This document shows, piece after piece, positions 8,192-16,422 of a stretch of DNA of 64,000 bases. The first letter of the stretch is position 1, and each line of letters begins with the position of its first letter. This DNA is from CAVZCC01 sp963773765 (lineage in GTDB: Bacteria > Actinomycetota > Acidimicrobiia > Acidimicrobiales > Microtrichaceae), in NCBI GenBank assembly GCA_963773765.1, contig CAVZCC010000001.1, positions 1,302,001 through 1,366,000 on the forward strand. Direction: 5' to 3'. The translations under genes and the position numbers were made by a program. A model generated the notes under the pieces. The model was not told where the DNA came from and searched no databases. It saw only the letters and a list, made by a program, of their open reading frames with translations.

Positions 8192-9382
8192 TCACCCCAT
8201 GCGGCTGCGGACAACGGCCACGGCCGCGCCCACGTCCCGGACCACGGCGCCGTTGTCCACGGTCATGTCCTCGCCCACGTAGTCCTCGAGCGACAGCAGG
8301 AGGGACACCGTGGAGGTGGCCTGGCCACTCCACTCGTCGGAGACGACGACCACTTCTCCGTGCTCCCCGGTGCCCGCGTCCAGTTCGCCCCCGTAGGTGG
8401 CGGACTGGAACCGCACCGTCAGCGGCACGTGACCGGAGCGGACCGCGGACAGGTCGTCACCGGTGATGCGCCCCAGAGCGATGCTGAGCGACTCGCCCGG
8501 CCCCCCGTCGAAGCGCAGGTCGTGCTTGGCGTCGCCCGCGGTGCGGTCCGCCTCGGCGAAGCCCTGGGACTCAGCTCCCGCCACCACCGCGTCCGCCAGC
8601 GCGGCATCCACGGCCCGGACCTGGTCACCGGCCGCGGCGCGGATGCGGGAACGTCCGACCAGCGATGCGAACGCTGCCTGCTGCTCCACGCCGGCGAGGC
8701 CCTCCGGCTCCGCGTCCTGGACCTGGTCCGGGGACATGACCTCGGGAGCCTCGTCCACCACGATGGCCTCGCCCGCCACGTTCGGCTCCGCGACCGACCA
8801 TCCGGTGGCGGCGGGGGCGGCGTAGACGTCGGCGGACTCGCCGCCGGTGACCTCGGCGGGCACGTACTCGCCCGCGAGCTCCGTCTCCCCCACGGCCTCC
8901 GCGGGCGCGGACTCGCCCGCCTGGACGGGCTCCGGCACGGCGCTGACCGGGGCGAAGGGCTCCTGGGCCGGAGTGGGGTCCACCGCCGGGTTGGCCGCCA
9001 CCTGCTGGCCCGCGTACATGTCCGCGGAGTAGTCCTGGCCGGACACGGGCTGGGTGGGCTGGGCCGGCGCCGCGGTGTCGTAGCCGTAGCCCTGGGCCTG
9101 CTCGTACTGGCCGGGGGCCGGGGCGGGCGCCTGCGGCTGGGGAGCGTAGGCCTGCGGGTCGGCGTAGGCGGCCCGACGACGGGCCAGTTCACCGGCCACC
9201 CCGGGATGGCTGCTCATGGTGGTCCACTCGGCCAGGCCCGGCCACCAGACCGGGGTGGCGTCGTGCAGACGGCCGGCGAGCACCTCACCGATGAGGAGCT
9301 CCAGCGTGTAGGGGCCGCGCTGGTCGTTGGGTCCGACGACGACGTAGGCCTGGGGCTGGTCCAGAGGCGGGAGATCAGTCAT
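8192..9382 (-). CDS. GYF_2-domain protein with Pro/Ala-rich linker
   Basis: 396 residues. The N-terminus (about 11-62) is a GYF_2-like module: YVVVGPNDQRGPYTLELL, then DATPVWWPGLAEWTTM, the pattern of small domains that bind proline-rich or membrane partners. A long Pro/Ala/Gln/Glu linker (about 70-235) follows, then a C-terminal domain of unknown function (about 240-396) rich in Asp/Val with DLRFDGGPGESLSIAL. No signal peptide or TM is seen, so it is probably cytoplasmic. The K+ channel follows 37 nt downstream on the same strand. I do not recognise the C-terminal domain. Confidence 0.7.
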   Translation of the reverse strand: MTDLPPLDQPQAYVVVGPNDQRGPYTLELLIGEVLAGRLHDATPVWWPGLAEWTTMSSHPGVAGELARRRAAYADPQAYAPQPQAPAPAPGQYEQAQGYGYDTAAPAQPTQPVSGQDYSADMYAGQQVAANPAVDPTPAQEPFAPVSAVPEPVQAGESAPAEAVGETELAGEYVPAEVTGGESADVYAAPAATGWSVAEPNVAGEAIVVDEAPEVMSPDQVQDAEPEGLAGVEQQAAFASLVGRSRIRAAAGDQVRAVDAALADAVVAGAESQGFAEADRTAGDAKHDLRFDGGPGESLSIALGRITGDDLSAVRSGHVPLTVRFQSATYGGELDAGTGEHGEVVVVSDEWSGQATSTVSLLLSLEDYVGEDMTVDNGAVVRDVGAAVAVVRSRMG

Positions 9383-9508
9383 GCCGGAAGCCTGCCACAG
9401 GACGGGGGGCCGATCGGGGTCCCCACCACGAATTCACCCGGAAGCCGATCACGGTCCTGCGCCGCCGCCGGGCACGGCAGACTGTCGCCCCATGGACAGG
9501 GTGCGTCG

Positions 9509-10960
9509 ATGAGCCGGTCGGTCGGCGGGTCCGCGTCCGGACGGGCCGTCACCTGGGCGTGGAACCTCCCCCACCAGCCACCGCCGGCCGAGGTCCGCCG
9601 CACCGCGGCGCACCACGTCCTGGATGCACTCGGATGCGCCGTCGCCGGCGCCCGGTCCGGGGCCGCCGCCCCCGTGCTCACCGTGGCCCACCGCACCGCG
9701 GGCTGGGGGCCCGCCACGCTGTTGGACGGCAACGGCCCGGTGACGGTCGAGGACGCGGCGCTCGGCAACGGCGCACTCATCCGGTGCCTGGACCTGGACG
9801 ACTCCCACGCGCCGTCGCGTGTGCACGTCGGGGCGGCCGTGCTCCCCGCCGCACTGGCCGTGGCCGAACAGGTCGAGGCCACCGGGATGGACCTGATCGG
9901 CTCCTACCTGGCGGGCGCGGAGGTGGCCTGCCGGCTGGGCAGCGCCGTGCCCGACGGGTTCCACTCCCGCGGCATCCACGCCACCTCCGTGGTCGGGGTG
10001 TTCGCCTCCGCGCTGGCCGTGGCGTGGCTGCGCGAGGTGGACCCCCACGTGGCCCAGAACGCCCTGGGCATCTGCGGCAGCCTGGCCGCCGGGCCCTTCC
10101 AGCAGGCCGGACCGGGCTCGATCGACGGCCACCTCCAGGCCGGCCTGGCCGGCCGCAACGCCATGTTGGCGGTGGACCTGGCCGCGGCCGGTGCCGGTGG
10201 CCCGGCCGACGTCTGGGAGGGGCCCGCCGGGCTGTTCGCCACCTCCCTCGGCATCGACGTCGCCGCCGACGACCTGGTGGAGGGCCTCGGTACACGGTGG
10301 GACAGCACCCGGATCAGCACCCGGCGCTCGCCCTGCTCCAGGCTGGCCGAGGGGGCCGTGGAGGCCGCCAGGTCGCTGGCGGCCGACGGTGTGACCGCCG
10401 ACGACGTCGTGGACCTGGTGGCGGTGGTCCACCCCGGCACGGCCGGCATCGTGTGCCGTCCGTTCCCTGCCGGCCAGGCCGGGTCCCATCCCGGTCCCGA
10501 TGCCATGGCCGACCCGGACTCGCCCGACGAGGCCAGGTTCTCCCTGCCCTGGTGCATCGCCGCCACCCTGGTGGACGGGGACCTGGGCCTGGGGTCCTTC
10601 GACCAGGACCGGGTCAGGCGGCCGGACGTGCTCGCCCTGGCGGCCCGGGTGCGGTGTGAGATGGCGGACCGCACCCATGGGCCACCGGAGGGCCAGCCCG
10701 GCCACCTCCGGGTCAGGCTGTCCGGCGGCGAGGAGGTGGTGGCCATGGCCCCCGGTGACCTGGGCGGTCCCGACCACACCCCCGACGACGACTCGCTCGT
10801 CCGCAGGTTCGTGGCCTCCTGCGGTGGCCACCCCGGGGCAGCGGCCGTGGCAGGACGGATCCTGGCCCTGGAGGACGAGCCGTCGGTCCAGGACCTCATG
10901 GCCCGGGTCGCCGGCCTGGCCGCCGGGGACGGCCCGCCCGGACCCGACCACGACGACTGA
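9509..10960 (+). CDS. MmgE/PrpD family dehydratase/isomerase-like protein
   Basis: 483 residues from ATG 9509. MmgE/PrpD enzymes include 2-methylcitrate dehydratase, aconitate decarboxylase and others. Family features seen are HHVLDALGCAVAGARSGAA near the N-terminus, LDLDDSHAPSRVHVGAAVLPAALA (the LD(F/L)DD catalytic-region motif), FHSRGIHATSVVGVFASALA and the C-terminal substrate lobe. It is followed 14 nt later by an acyl-CoA dehydrogenase, suggesting a shared catabolic operon for a branched or dicarboxylic acid. Substrate unknown. The in-frame ATG with downstream family similarity decides the start; the ATG at 9492 is in another frame. Confidence 0.8.
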   Translation: MSRSVGGSASGRAVTWAWNLPHQPPPAEVRRTAAHHVLDALGCAVAGARSGAAAPVLTVAHRTAGWGPATLLDGNGPVTVEDAALGNGALIRCLDLDDSHAPSRVHVGAAVLPAALAVAEQVEATGMDLIGSYLAGAEVACRLGSAVPDGFHSRGIHATSVVGVFASALAVAWLREVDPHVAQNALGICGSLAAGPFQQAGPGSIDGHLQAGLAGRNAMLAVDLAAAGAGGPADVWEGPAGLFATSLGIDVAADDLVEGLGTRWDSTRISTRRSPCSRLAEGAVEAARSLAADGVTADDVVDLVAVVHPGTAGIVCRPFPAGQAGSHPGPDAMADPDSPDEARFSLPWCIAATLVDGDLGLGSFDQDRVRRPDVLALAARVRCEMADRTHGPPEGQPGHLRVRLSGGEEVVAMAPGDLGGPDHTPDDDSLVRRFVASCGGHPGAAAVAGRILALEDEPSVQDLMARVAGLAAGDGPPGPDHDD

Positions 10961-10974
10961 GCAACGGGGGACAC

Positions 10975-12135
10975 ATGGAGTTCCAGCTGTCCGAGGACCA
11001 CCTGGCCGTGCGCGACCTGATCCGCACGTTCACCGACCGGGAGGTGCGGCCGGTGGCCCGCGAGATGGAGCAGTCGGGCACCTACCCGACCGCCATCGTC
11101 GAGCAGATGAAGGACATGGGGCTGTTCGGGCTCACCGTGCCCACCGAGTTCGGCGGGCTGGGCTCGGACACGCTCACGCTCGCCCTGGTGTTCGAGGAGC
11201 TCTCGCGGGGATGGATGGGCGTGGCCGGGATGATCGGCAGCCACGGCATGGCGTGCAAGCTCATCTCGCAGCACGGGACCGACGAGCAGAAGCGCCGCCT
11301 GCTGGGCGACCTGGCCACCGGACGCCGGCGCTCGGCGCTGGCCCTGACCGAGCCGGACGCGGGGTCGGACCTGCAGGGCATCCGGACCCGCGCCGTGCGC
11401 GACGGCGACCACTACGTGGTCAACGGGACCAAGACGTGGGTCACCAACGCCCGCCATGCCGACCCCCTCCCGGTGCTGGTCAAGACCGACCCCGACGCCA
11501 CCCCGGCCCACCGGGGCATGTCCATCATGCTCATCAGCCCGGACACGCCGGGGTTCCACGTGACCAAGGACATCGGCAAGCTCGGCTACAAGGGTCCCGA
11601 GTCCTGCGAGGTCGTGCTGGAGGACTGCCGGGTGCCGGTCGCGGACCTCCTCGGCGGCGAGGAGGGCCGGGGCATGCAGCAGGCCATCTCCGGCCTGGAG
11701 ACGGGCCGGGTCAACATCGCGGCCCGGGCGGTCGGGGTGGCGCAGCGCGCGCTGGAGGAGGCGCTCCGCTACGCCGAGGACCGCAACGCCTTCGGCCACC
11801 CCATCGCGGACTTCCAGGCCGTGCAGCTGAAGCTGGCGGACCTGGCCACGTCGGTGCAGGCCGCCCGCCTGCTCACCTGGTGGGCCGCCGACCGCCTGGA
11901 TGCCGGCCTGCGGGCCGACACGGAGTCCGGCATGGCCAAGCTGTTCGCGTCCGAGGTCGCCCTGACCGCCAGCCTGGAGGCCATGAGGATCCACGGCGGG
12001 TACGGCTACTCCACCGAGTTCGAGATCGAGCGCCTCTACCGCGACGCGCCGCTGATGGCGATCGGCGAGGGCACCAACGACATCCTCCGCACCGTCATCG
12101 CCAAGGGGCTGCGCCGCAGCGGCATCCCGGAGTAG
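10975..12135 (+). CDS. Acyl-CoA dehydrogenase
   Basis: 386 residues, the standard length. The N-terminal helical domain starts MEFQLSEDHLAVRDLIRTF. The middle beta domain carries ALTEPDAGSDLQGIRTRA and VNGTKTWVTNA (FAD-contact loops). The C-terminal domain has GRVNIAARAVGVAQRAL, IHGGYGYSTEFEIERLYRD and the catalytic Glu365 in IGEGTNDIL. The enzyme would oxidise an acyl-CoA to the trans-2-enoyl-CoA with electron transfer flavoprotein as acceptor. Ribosome site CGGGGGAC lies just ahead of the ATG. It is co-oriented with and 14 nt behind the MmgE/PrpD gene. Confidence 0.92.
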   Translation: MEFQLSEDHLAVRDLIRTFTDREVRPVAREMEQSGTYPTAIVEQMKDMGLFGLTVPTEFGGLGSDTLTLALVFEELSRGWMGVAGMIGSHGMACKLISQHGTDEQKRRLLGDLATGRRRSALALTEPDAGSDLQGIRTRAVRDGDHYVVNGTKTWVTNARHADPLPVLVKTDPDATPAHRGMSIMLISPDTPGFHVTKDIGKLGYKGPESCEVVLEDCRVPVADLLGGEEGRGMQQAISGLETGRVNIAARAVGVAQRALEEALRYAEDRNAFGHPIADFQAVQLKLADLATSVQAARLLTWWAADRLDAGLRADTESGMAKLFASEVALTASLEAMRIHGGYGYSTEFEIERLYRDAPLMAIGEGTNDILRTVIAKGLRRSGIPE

Positions 12136-12174
12136 CCGGGCCCCCAGCGCGCCGTTCCCGCCGGCCCCGACCCG

Positions 12175-13080
12175 TCAGGGGACGCCCCAGAAGGCCAGGA
12201 TGCGGTCCGTGGCCGGGTAGGACTCCGCCAGCGGGTAGCCGTGGTCCGCGCCGGCCAGCACGTCGAGGCCCACCGTGACGCCGCCGCCGCACGGTGTCCA
12301 CCGGGTGGCGGTCACCGGTGGGTCGGCCAGGACCACCGGCTCCGGACACCCGTCGGCGGCCGCCACGGCCGCCACGGACTCCGTCACGGGAGGGAACGGC
12401 CCGATCCCCTCGGTGCTGGACGCCCCGCCGGCCAGGGGGACGACGGTGTCCTCCGCCCCCGACACCTGCAGGAAGTCCACCGGTGCCGACGGTGCGCACC
12501 CGGACGTGTTCGTCCCGGCCACCGAGGCCGCTCCGGCCAGACGGCCCGCCGCCTCGCACAGGAACCGGTAGGTCATCATCCCGCCGTTGGAGTACCCGAC
12601 CAGGTAGGTCCGGTCCGGGTCCGCAGGGAAGGTGTCGGTCACGTCGTCGATCACCTGCTCCAGGTACGCCACGTCGTCCACGCCGCCGGTGGCAGCCTCC
12701 CCGCAGCAGCCTCCGGCGTTGAAGCTGTTGTCGCTGCCCTGGGCGAAGGCCACCACCAGGTTCCGGTCCCGGGCCGCGGCCGCCCAGCCGCTGATCCGGG
12801 CCATCCCCTCGGCCTCGCTGCCGAGCCCGTGGAGCACCACCACCAGCGGCAGCAGTTCCTGGCCGCCGGTGTCCGGCTCGACCGACTCGTTCGTCACCAC
12901 GAGCGCCTCGCGACTGCTCAGCCCGGACAGGGAGAGCCACCGGGCGCTGGCGCCGGGCAGGCCCAGGTCCACCTGGTCGCCGGAGACCCACGCACATCCG
13001 GACAGGGCCACGACCAGGACCACCGCCACCGCCATGGCACCCCCGGCGGTCCCCGGACCCGTCACCCATCCCGGTCGCAC
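12175..13080 (-). CDS. Secreted lipoprotein esterase (LpqC/PHB-depolymerase-like alpha/beta hydrolase)
   Basis: 301 residues. The N-terminal hydrophobic segment ends in the lipobox ALSGC (Cys29), so it is probably a membrane-anchored lipoprotein outside the cytoplasm. The hydrolase core shows LPLVVVLHGLGSEAEG (oxyanion loop), the nucleophile elbow GYSNGG (Ser164), Asp211 in GAEDTVVPL and His280 in GADHGYPL, a complete triad. An internal CC pair and further cysteines (SGC, DGC, TPC) suggest disulfides. The family includes feruloyl/acetylxylan esterases and PHB depolymerase-like proteins. The GTG at 13080 supplies a basic residue ahead of the hydrophobic core; ATG 13035 would remove it. Confidence 0.82.
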   Translation of the reverse strand: MRPGWVTGPGTAGGAMAVAVVLVVALSGCAWVSGDQVDLGLPGASARWLSLSGLSSREALVVTNESVEPDTGGQELLPLVVVLHGLGSEAEGMARISGWAAAARDRNLVVAFAQGSDNSFNAGGCCGEAATGGVDDVAYLEQVIDDVTDTFPADPDRTYLVGYSNGGMMTYRFLCEAAGRLAGAASVAGTNTSGCAPSAPVDFLQVSGAEDTVVPLAGGASSTEGIGPFPPVTESVAAVAAADGCPEPVVLADPPVTATRWTPCGGGVTVGLDVLAGADHGYPLAESYPATDRILAFWGVP

Positions 13081-13163
13081 CGCCCGATCCTACGGGTCGC
13101 ACCGCGCCGTCCCGTCGCGCCGCCTGTCGCCCCCTCCGGCCCGGGAGCGGAGATACTGCACGG

Positions 13164-14658
13164 ATGACGATGCAGGACGGGCGGACCGACACCAAGCTCC
13201 GGGGCCGGGCCCGCGCGCGCGGTGGCGGTGGCGGTGGCGGCGGCCGCACTGGGACTGGCCGCCTGCTCGTCGTCGGAGTCGTCCCGGGACACCACCACCA
13301 CCCAGCCCCGGACCAGCTCCACCACCGCGCCCGGACGCCCGGGGACGGGCGGGCAGCAGGCCGGGGGCGACGGTCCGCCCACCATCGCCTGGCTGGTCCA
13401 GGTGGGCGGGACGGGCGCGGACAGCCTGGCCGGCGTGGCAGGACGCAACGACACCGTGGTGGCGGTCGGCGCCACGGAGGGCATGACGTCGCAGGCCGCG
13501 GGGGGCTCCGAGGCGCTCGTCGCGGTGGTCGAGGCCGCATCGGGCGAGCTCCGGGCCACGACCGAACGAGGGAGCGACGCCGCTGTCCGCGCCCGCGGCA
13601 TCGGGTCCGCCCCCACCACGGGGCTCACCCTGGCCTGCGGCGACACCGACGGGGAGCTGGCGGGCCCGGCGGCGGGGGGCGGGGACCTGTGGTGCGCCGC
13701 GGTGGACCCCGCCGGCGACCTGCAGGATCCGTCGCAGAGCGGCAGTGACGCCGGCGACCGCATCAACGGCGTGGCCGTCGTGGACGAAGGCCAGTTCGGC
13801 TACGGCGCCGGGGTCGCCACCGGGCTGTTCCCGGGAGCACAGGACCCCACCGGCGGCCTGGTCGGCAGCGGGGATGCCCTGGTCCTCCGGCTCGACGCCG
13901 CGGGTCGGCCCGTGTGGGCCCGCCAGTTCGGCACCTCGGGTCCGGACGAGGCCGCCGCCGTCACCGTCTCCGACGACGGCGACGCGGTCGTGACCGGGAC
14001 CACCGACGGATCGGTCGAGGGCCCCGCCCTGGGCGGGGCCGATGCCTGGGTGGCGCGGCTGGATCCCTACGGCAACCAGCGCTGGCAGGCCGCGTTCGGG
14101 TCGTCCGGCAACGACCGGGCGGCGGCCGTGGCCGCCGGGGGTGACCCCCGGCAGGGCACCGAGACCTTCGTGTCCGCCGGCTCCACGAACGGCGACGCGG
14201 GCGGGGGGCCCGTCGGGCTCACCGACGTGTTGGCCGCCGCATTCGACGCGTCCGGTGAGCAGGTGTGGATCGCCCAGTTCGGCTCGGGCGCGGAGGACGA
14301 GGCCACCGGCGTGGTGGTGGACGGCCCGACGACGTACGTCGCCGGCACCACCGGCGCACTGCTGGAGGGCGCCGAGCGGGTGGCGGTCCCGGGGGCCACA
14401 GCAGGTGGGCCGGCCGGGCGGGACGGGTTCCTGGCCGCGCTGGACACCGGGACCGGCGCGGTGCGCTGGATCGCCCAGTTCGGCTCGGCCGGCGACGACG
14501 ACGTCACCGGGTTGAGCCGGACCGAGACCGGCCTCCTGGTGGCGTCCGGGACCACGACCGGCCAGATGGGGACCACCGTGCCGGCGGGCGGCACCGACGG
14601 CTTCGTGGTGGCCTTCCCCTTGCCCAGCGCAGGCGGCGGCGCTGCCAGCTCCGTGTGA
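13164..14658 (+). CDS. SBBP-type beta-propeller lipoprotein (start region probably frameshifted)
   Basis: The main frame opens at GTG 13222 and codes 478 residues with a lipobox LGLAAC directly after the hydrophobic stretch, a Thr/Pro-rich linker, then about eight imperfect repeats. Each contains elements such as WARQFGTSGPDEAAAVTV...GDAVVTGTTDG and WIAQFGSGAEDEATGVVV, the pattern of SBBP (seven-bladed beta-propeller) repeats. Starting at 13222 leaves a signal peptide without basic residues. The ATG at 13164 in another frame gives MTMQDGRTDTKLRGRARAR, a proper positive n-region, which joins the lipobox frame if one base is lost or gained in the GC run at 13209-13220. Function unknown; extracellular binding is plausible. 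Confidence 0.7.
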
Positions 14659-14673
14659 TCGACGCCCGGGGGA

Positions 14674-16212
14674 TCAGCAGGCGCCGCGGCCGGACAGCAC
14701 CGCGGGAATCGTGCGCAGGAGGATCCCGAGGTCGATGAGGATCGACCAGTTGTCCACGTAGAACAGGTCGAGGCGCTGGTACTCGGAGAAGCCCGACTCG
14801 CTGCGCCCGTTGACCTGCCACATGCCGGTGATGCCGGGCCGGACCCGCAGCCGCTCGTGCAGCTCGTCGGTCCACCCAGCGACCTCGCGGGGCAGTGCGG
14901 GCCGGGGGCCGACCAGGCTCATGTCGCCCCGGACCACGTTCCACAGCTGGGGCAGCTCGTCGATGGACAGCTTGCGCAGGACCCGTCCCACCCTGGTGAT
15001 CCGGGGGTCGTCCTGCAGCTTGAACAGCGGGCCGTCGCTCTCGTTGCGGTCCAGCAGGTCGACCAGTCGGTCCTCCGCGTCCACGACCATGGTGCGGAGC
15101 TTGAGCACCTCGAAGCTGCGGCCGTCCCGGCCCAGGCGCTCCTGGCGGAACAGCACCGGGCCGCGGGAGGTGGCCTTGATGGCGATGGCGGCCGTCACCA
15201 GCACCGGTGACACCAGGACCAGCCCGATGGTGCTCAGGACGACGTCGAACGCCCGCTTGGCCCCGGCCCGCCACCCGAAGCGACGGGCCGGCTCCAGGTA
15301 GACCACGGGATGTCGTCCCAGCGGGCGGACGGTCATCCGCTCGGGCGTCACGTCCCGGAGCCCGGACGTCATCTCCACGTGGAGGCCGCCGTCCAGCAGG
15401 CCGCGGAGGAGCTGGTTGGACACGGCGCCGGACTCGAGCCCCGTGGTGGCGACGATCACGCCCTGCGCCCCGAGGGCGTGGGCGACCTCCACCGCGTTGG
15501 CCGTGCCCACCCGGACGGGACGGCCGTCGATCTCGGTCGGCCCACCGGCCTCCGGGGCGATGAACCCCACCACCCGGTACCCCAGGGCGGCGTCCCGCAG
15601 GGACCGGTCCAGGTCCAGGGCCTCGTCGCTGGCGCCGACGATCACGACGTCCCGCAGGGAATGGCCGGCCCGGCGGCGGCGGACGAACCACCGGCGCACC
15701 AGGAACCGCTCGGCGGCGACGCCGGCCAGGGCGACCGGCAGGAAGACGGCGATCCAGGTCCGGGACACGGTGGCGTCGAGCAGCCACCCGACCACGACCA
15801 ACGTGACCGACCCGATGGCCACCACGTGCACGGCCCGACGGAGCTCGTCGATGAGGCGGGTGAGGAACCGCGCTGCGTACATCTGCTGGCGGGCGAACAG
15901 GAACGGCCAGATGGGAAGGGTCAGGGCCGCGGCCCGCAGGCTGTCCCGGGTGGTCCCGGCGTCCCAGCCGAGCAGACGGGAGGTGACGAGGGTGGCGACC
16001 ACGTAGGCCAGTGCCACCGTCAGCACGTCCGCCAGCACGACGCCCGTCTTCAGCAGGACCGTGCGGACCGAACGGCGGGAGATGCCCGGCACCCCGGCCG
16101 GCTTCATCACCAGGGTCCCGGACGCGTCGACGCCCACCAGCGACCCCGCCACCGGGGACTCCGGTGGGCCGGGATGCTCGTCGCCGAGGGTGTCGCGACC
16201 GGTGGTCGTCAC
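14674..16212 (-). CDS. Polyprenyl-phosphate sugar-1-phosphate transferase (WbaP/CpsE-like), EPS initiation
   Basis: 512 residues from GTG 16212, which is preceded by an AAAGG site. It has several N-terminal TM segments (about 50-170), a CoA-binding-like Rossmann domain (DVVIVGASDEALDLDRSL) and a C-terminal bacterial sugar transferase domain. The latter shows KRAFDVVLSTIGLVLVSPVL, FEVLKLRTMVVDAEDR, the catalytic Asp-Glu dyad in KLSIDELPQLWNVVRGDMSLVGPRP, GITGMWQVNGRSE and DLFYVDNWS. Family role: transfers a sugar-1-phosphate (galactose or glucose type) from UDP-sugar to undecaprenyl phosphate at the inner membrane, the first step of repeat-unit assembly. It stands at the left edge of the polysaccharide locus, divergent from the secreted propeller gene. 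Confidence 0.9.
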   Translation of the reverse strand: MTTTGRDTLGDEHPGPPESPVAGSLVGVDASGTLVMKPAGVPGISRRSVRTVLLKTGVVLADVLTVALAYVVATLVTSRLLGWDAGTTRDSLRAAALTLPIWPFLFARQQMYAARFLTRLIDELRRAVHVVAIGSVTLVVVGWLLDATVSRTWIAVFLPVALAGVAAERFLVRRWFVRRRRAGHSLRDVVIVGASDEALDLDRSLRDAALGYRVVGFIAPEAGGPTEIDGRPVRVGTANAVEVAHALGAQGVIVATTGLESGAVSNQLLRGLLDGGLHVEMTSGLRDVTPERMTVRPLGRHPVVYLEPARRFGWRAGAKRAFDVVLSTIGLVLVSPVLVTAAIAIKATSRGPVLFRQERLGRDGRSFEVLKLRTMVVDAEDRLVDLLDRNESDGPLFKLQDDPRITRVGRVLRKLSIDELPQLWNVVRGDMSLVGPRPALPREVAGWTDELHERLRVRPGITGMWQVNGRSESGFSEYQRLDLFYVDNWSILIDLGILLRTIPAVLSGRGAC

Positions 16213-16422
16213 GTTCTGTGGGCCTTTCACTGCTGGTTGTGGGATTCGCTCTACTGACCAACGGTAAAGAGGCCGCGGTCGGCCTGCATTGGGCAAAGTC
16301 ACCTGTGGCGTCCCGGCTCAACGGGGGCCTACTGTGCGAGGTGGGAAAGGAACATGGTCATCGTGCGGCGAACCGGGCGGATCGGCGAGCGACCCCGTGA
16401 CCACGAGCTGGAGGAACCTGCT
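16213..16422. promoter_or_regulatory. Divergent promoter region of the polysaccharide locus
   Basis: This 210-bp spacer separates the divergent starts of the initiating transferase (16212) and the secreted propeller protein (16423). It must carry both promoters. It is locally lower in GC than its surroundings (for example the stretch around 16250-16300), consistent with promoter sequence. No convincing paired -35/-10 or operator was identified by eye. Confidence 0.4.
16410..16414 (+). promoter_or_regulatory. Ribosome binding site fixing the GTG start at 16423
   Basis: GGAGG lies 8 nt before GTG 16423. The protein then begins VSSSAVPAHDRRRRW, a good signal-peptide n-region. This argues against the longer reading from ATG 16354. 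Confidence 0.65.

Noticed and set aside
10500..12278. A 592-codon plus-strand frame overlapping the MmgE/PrpD and acyl-CoA dehydrogenase genes
   Set aside because: Arg/Gly/Pro-rich frame-shadow that spans two well-supported genes.
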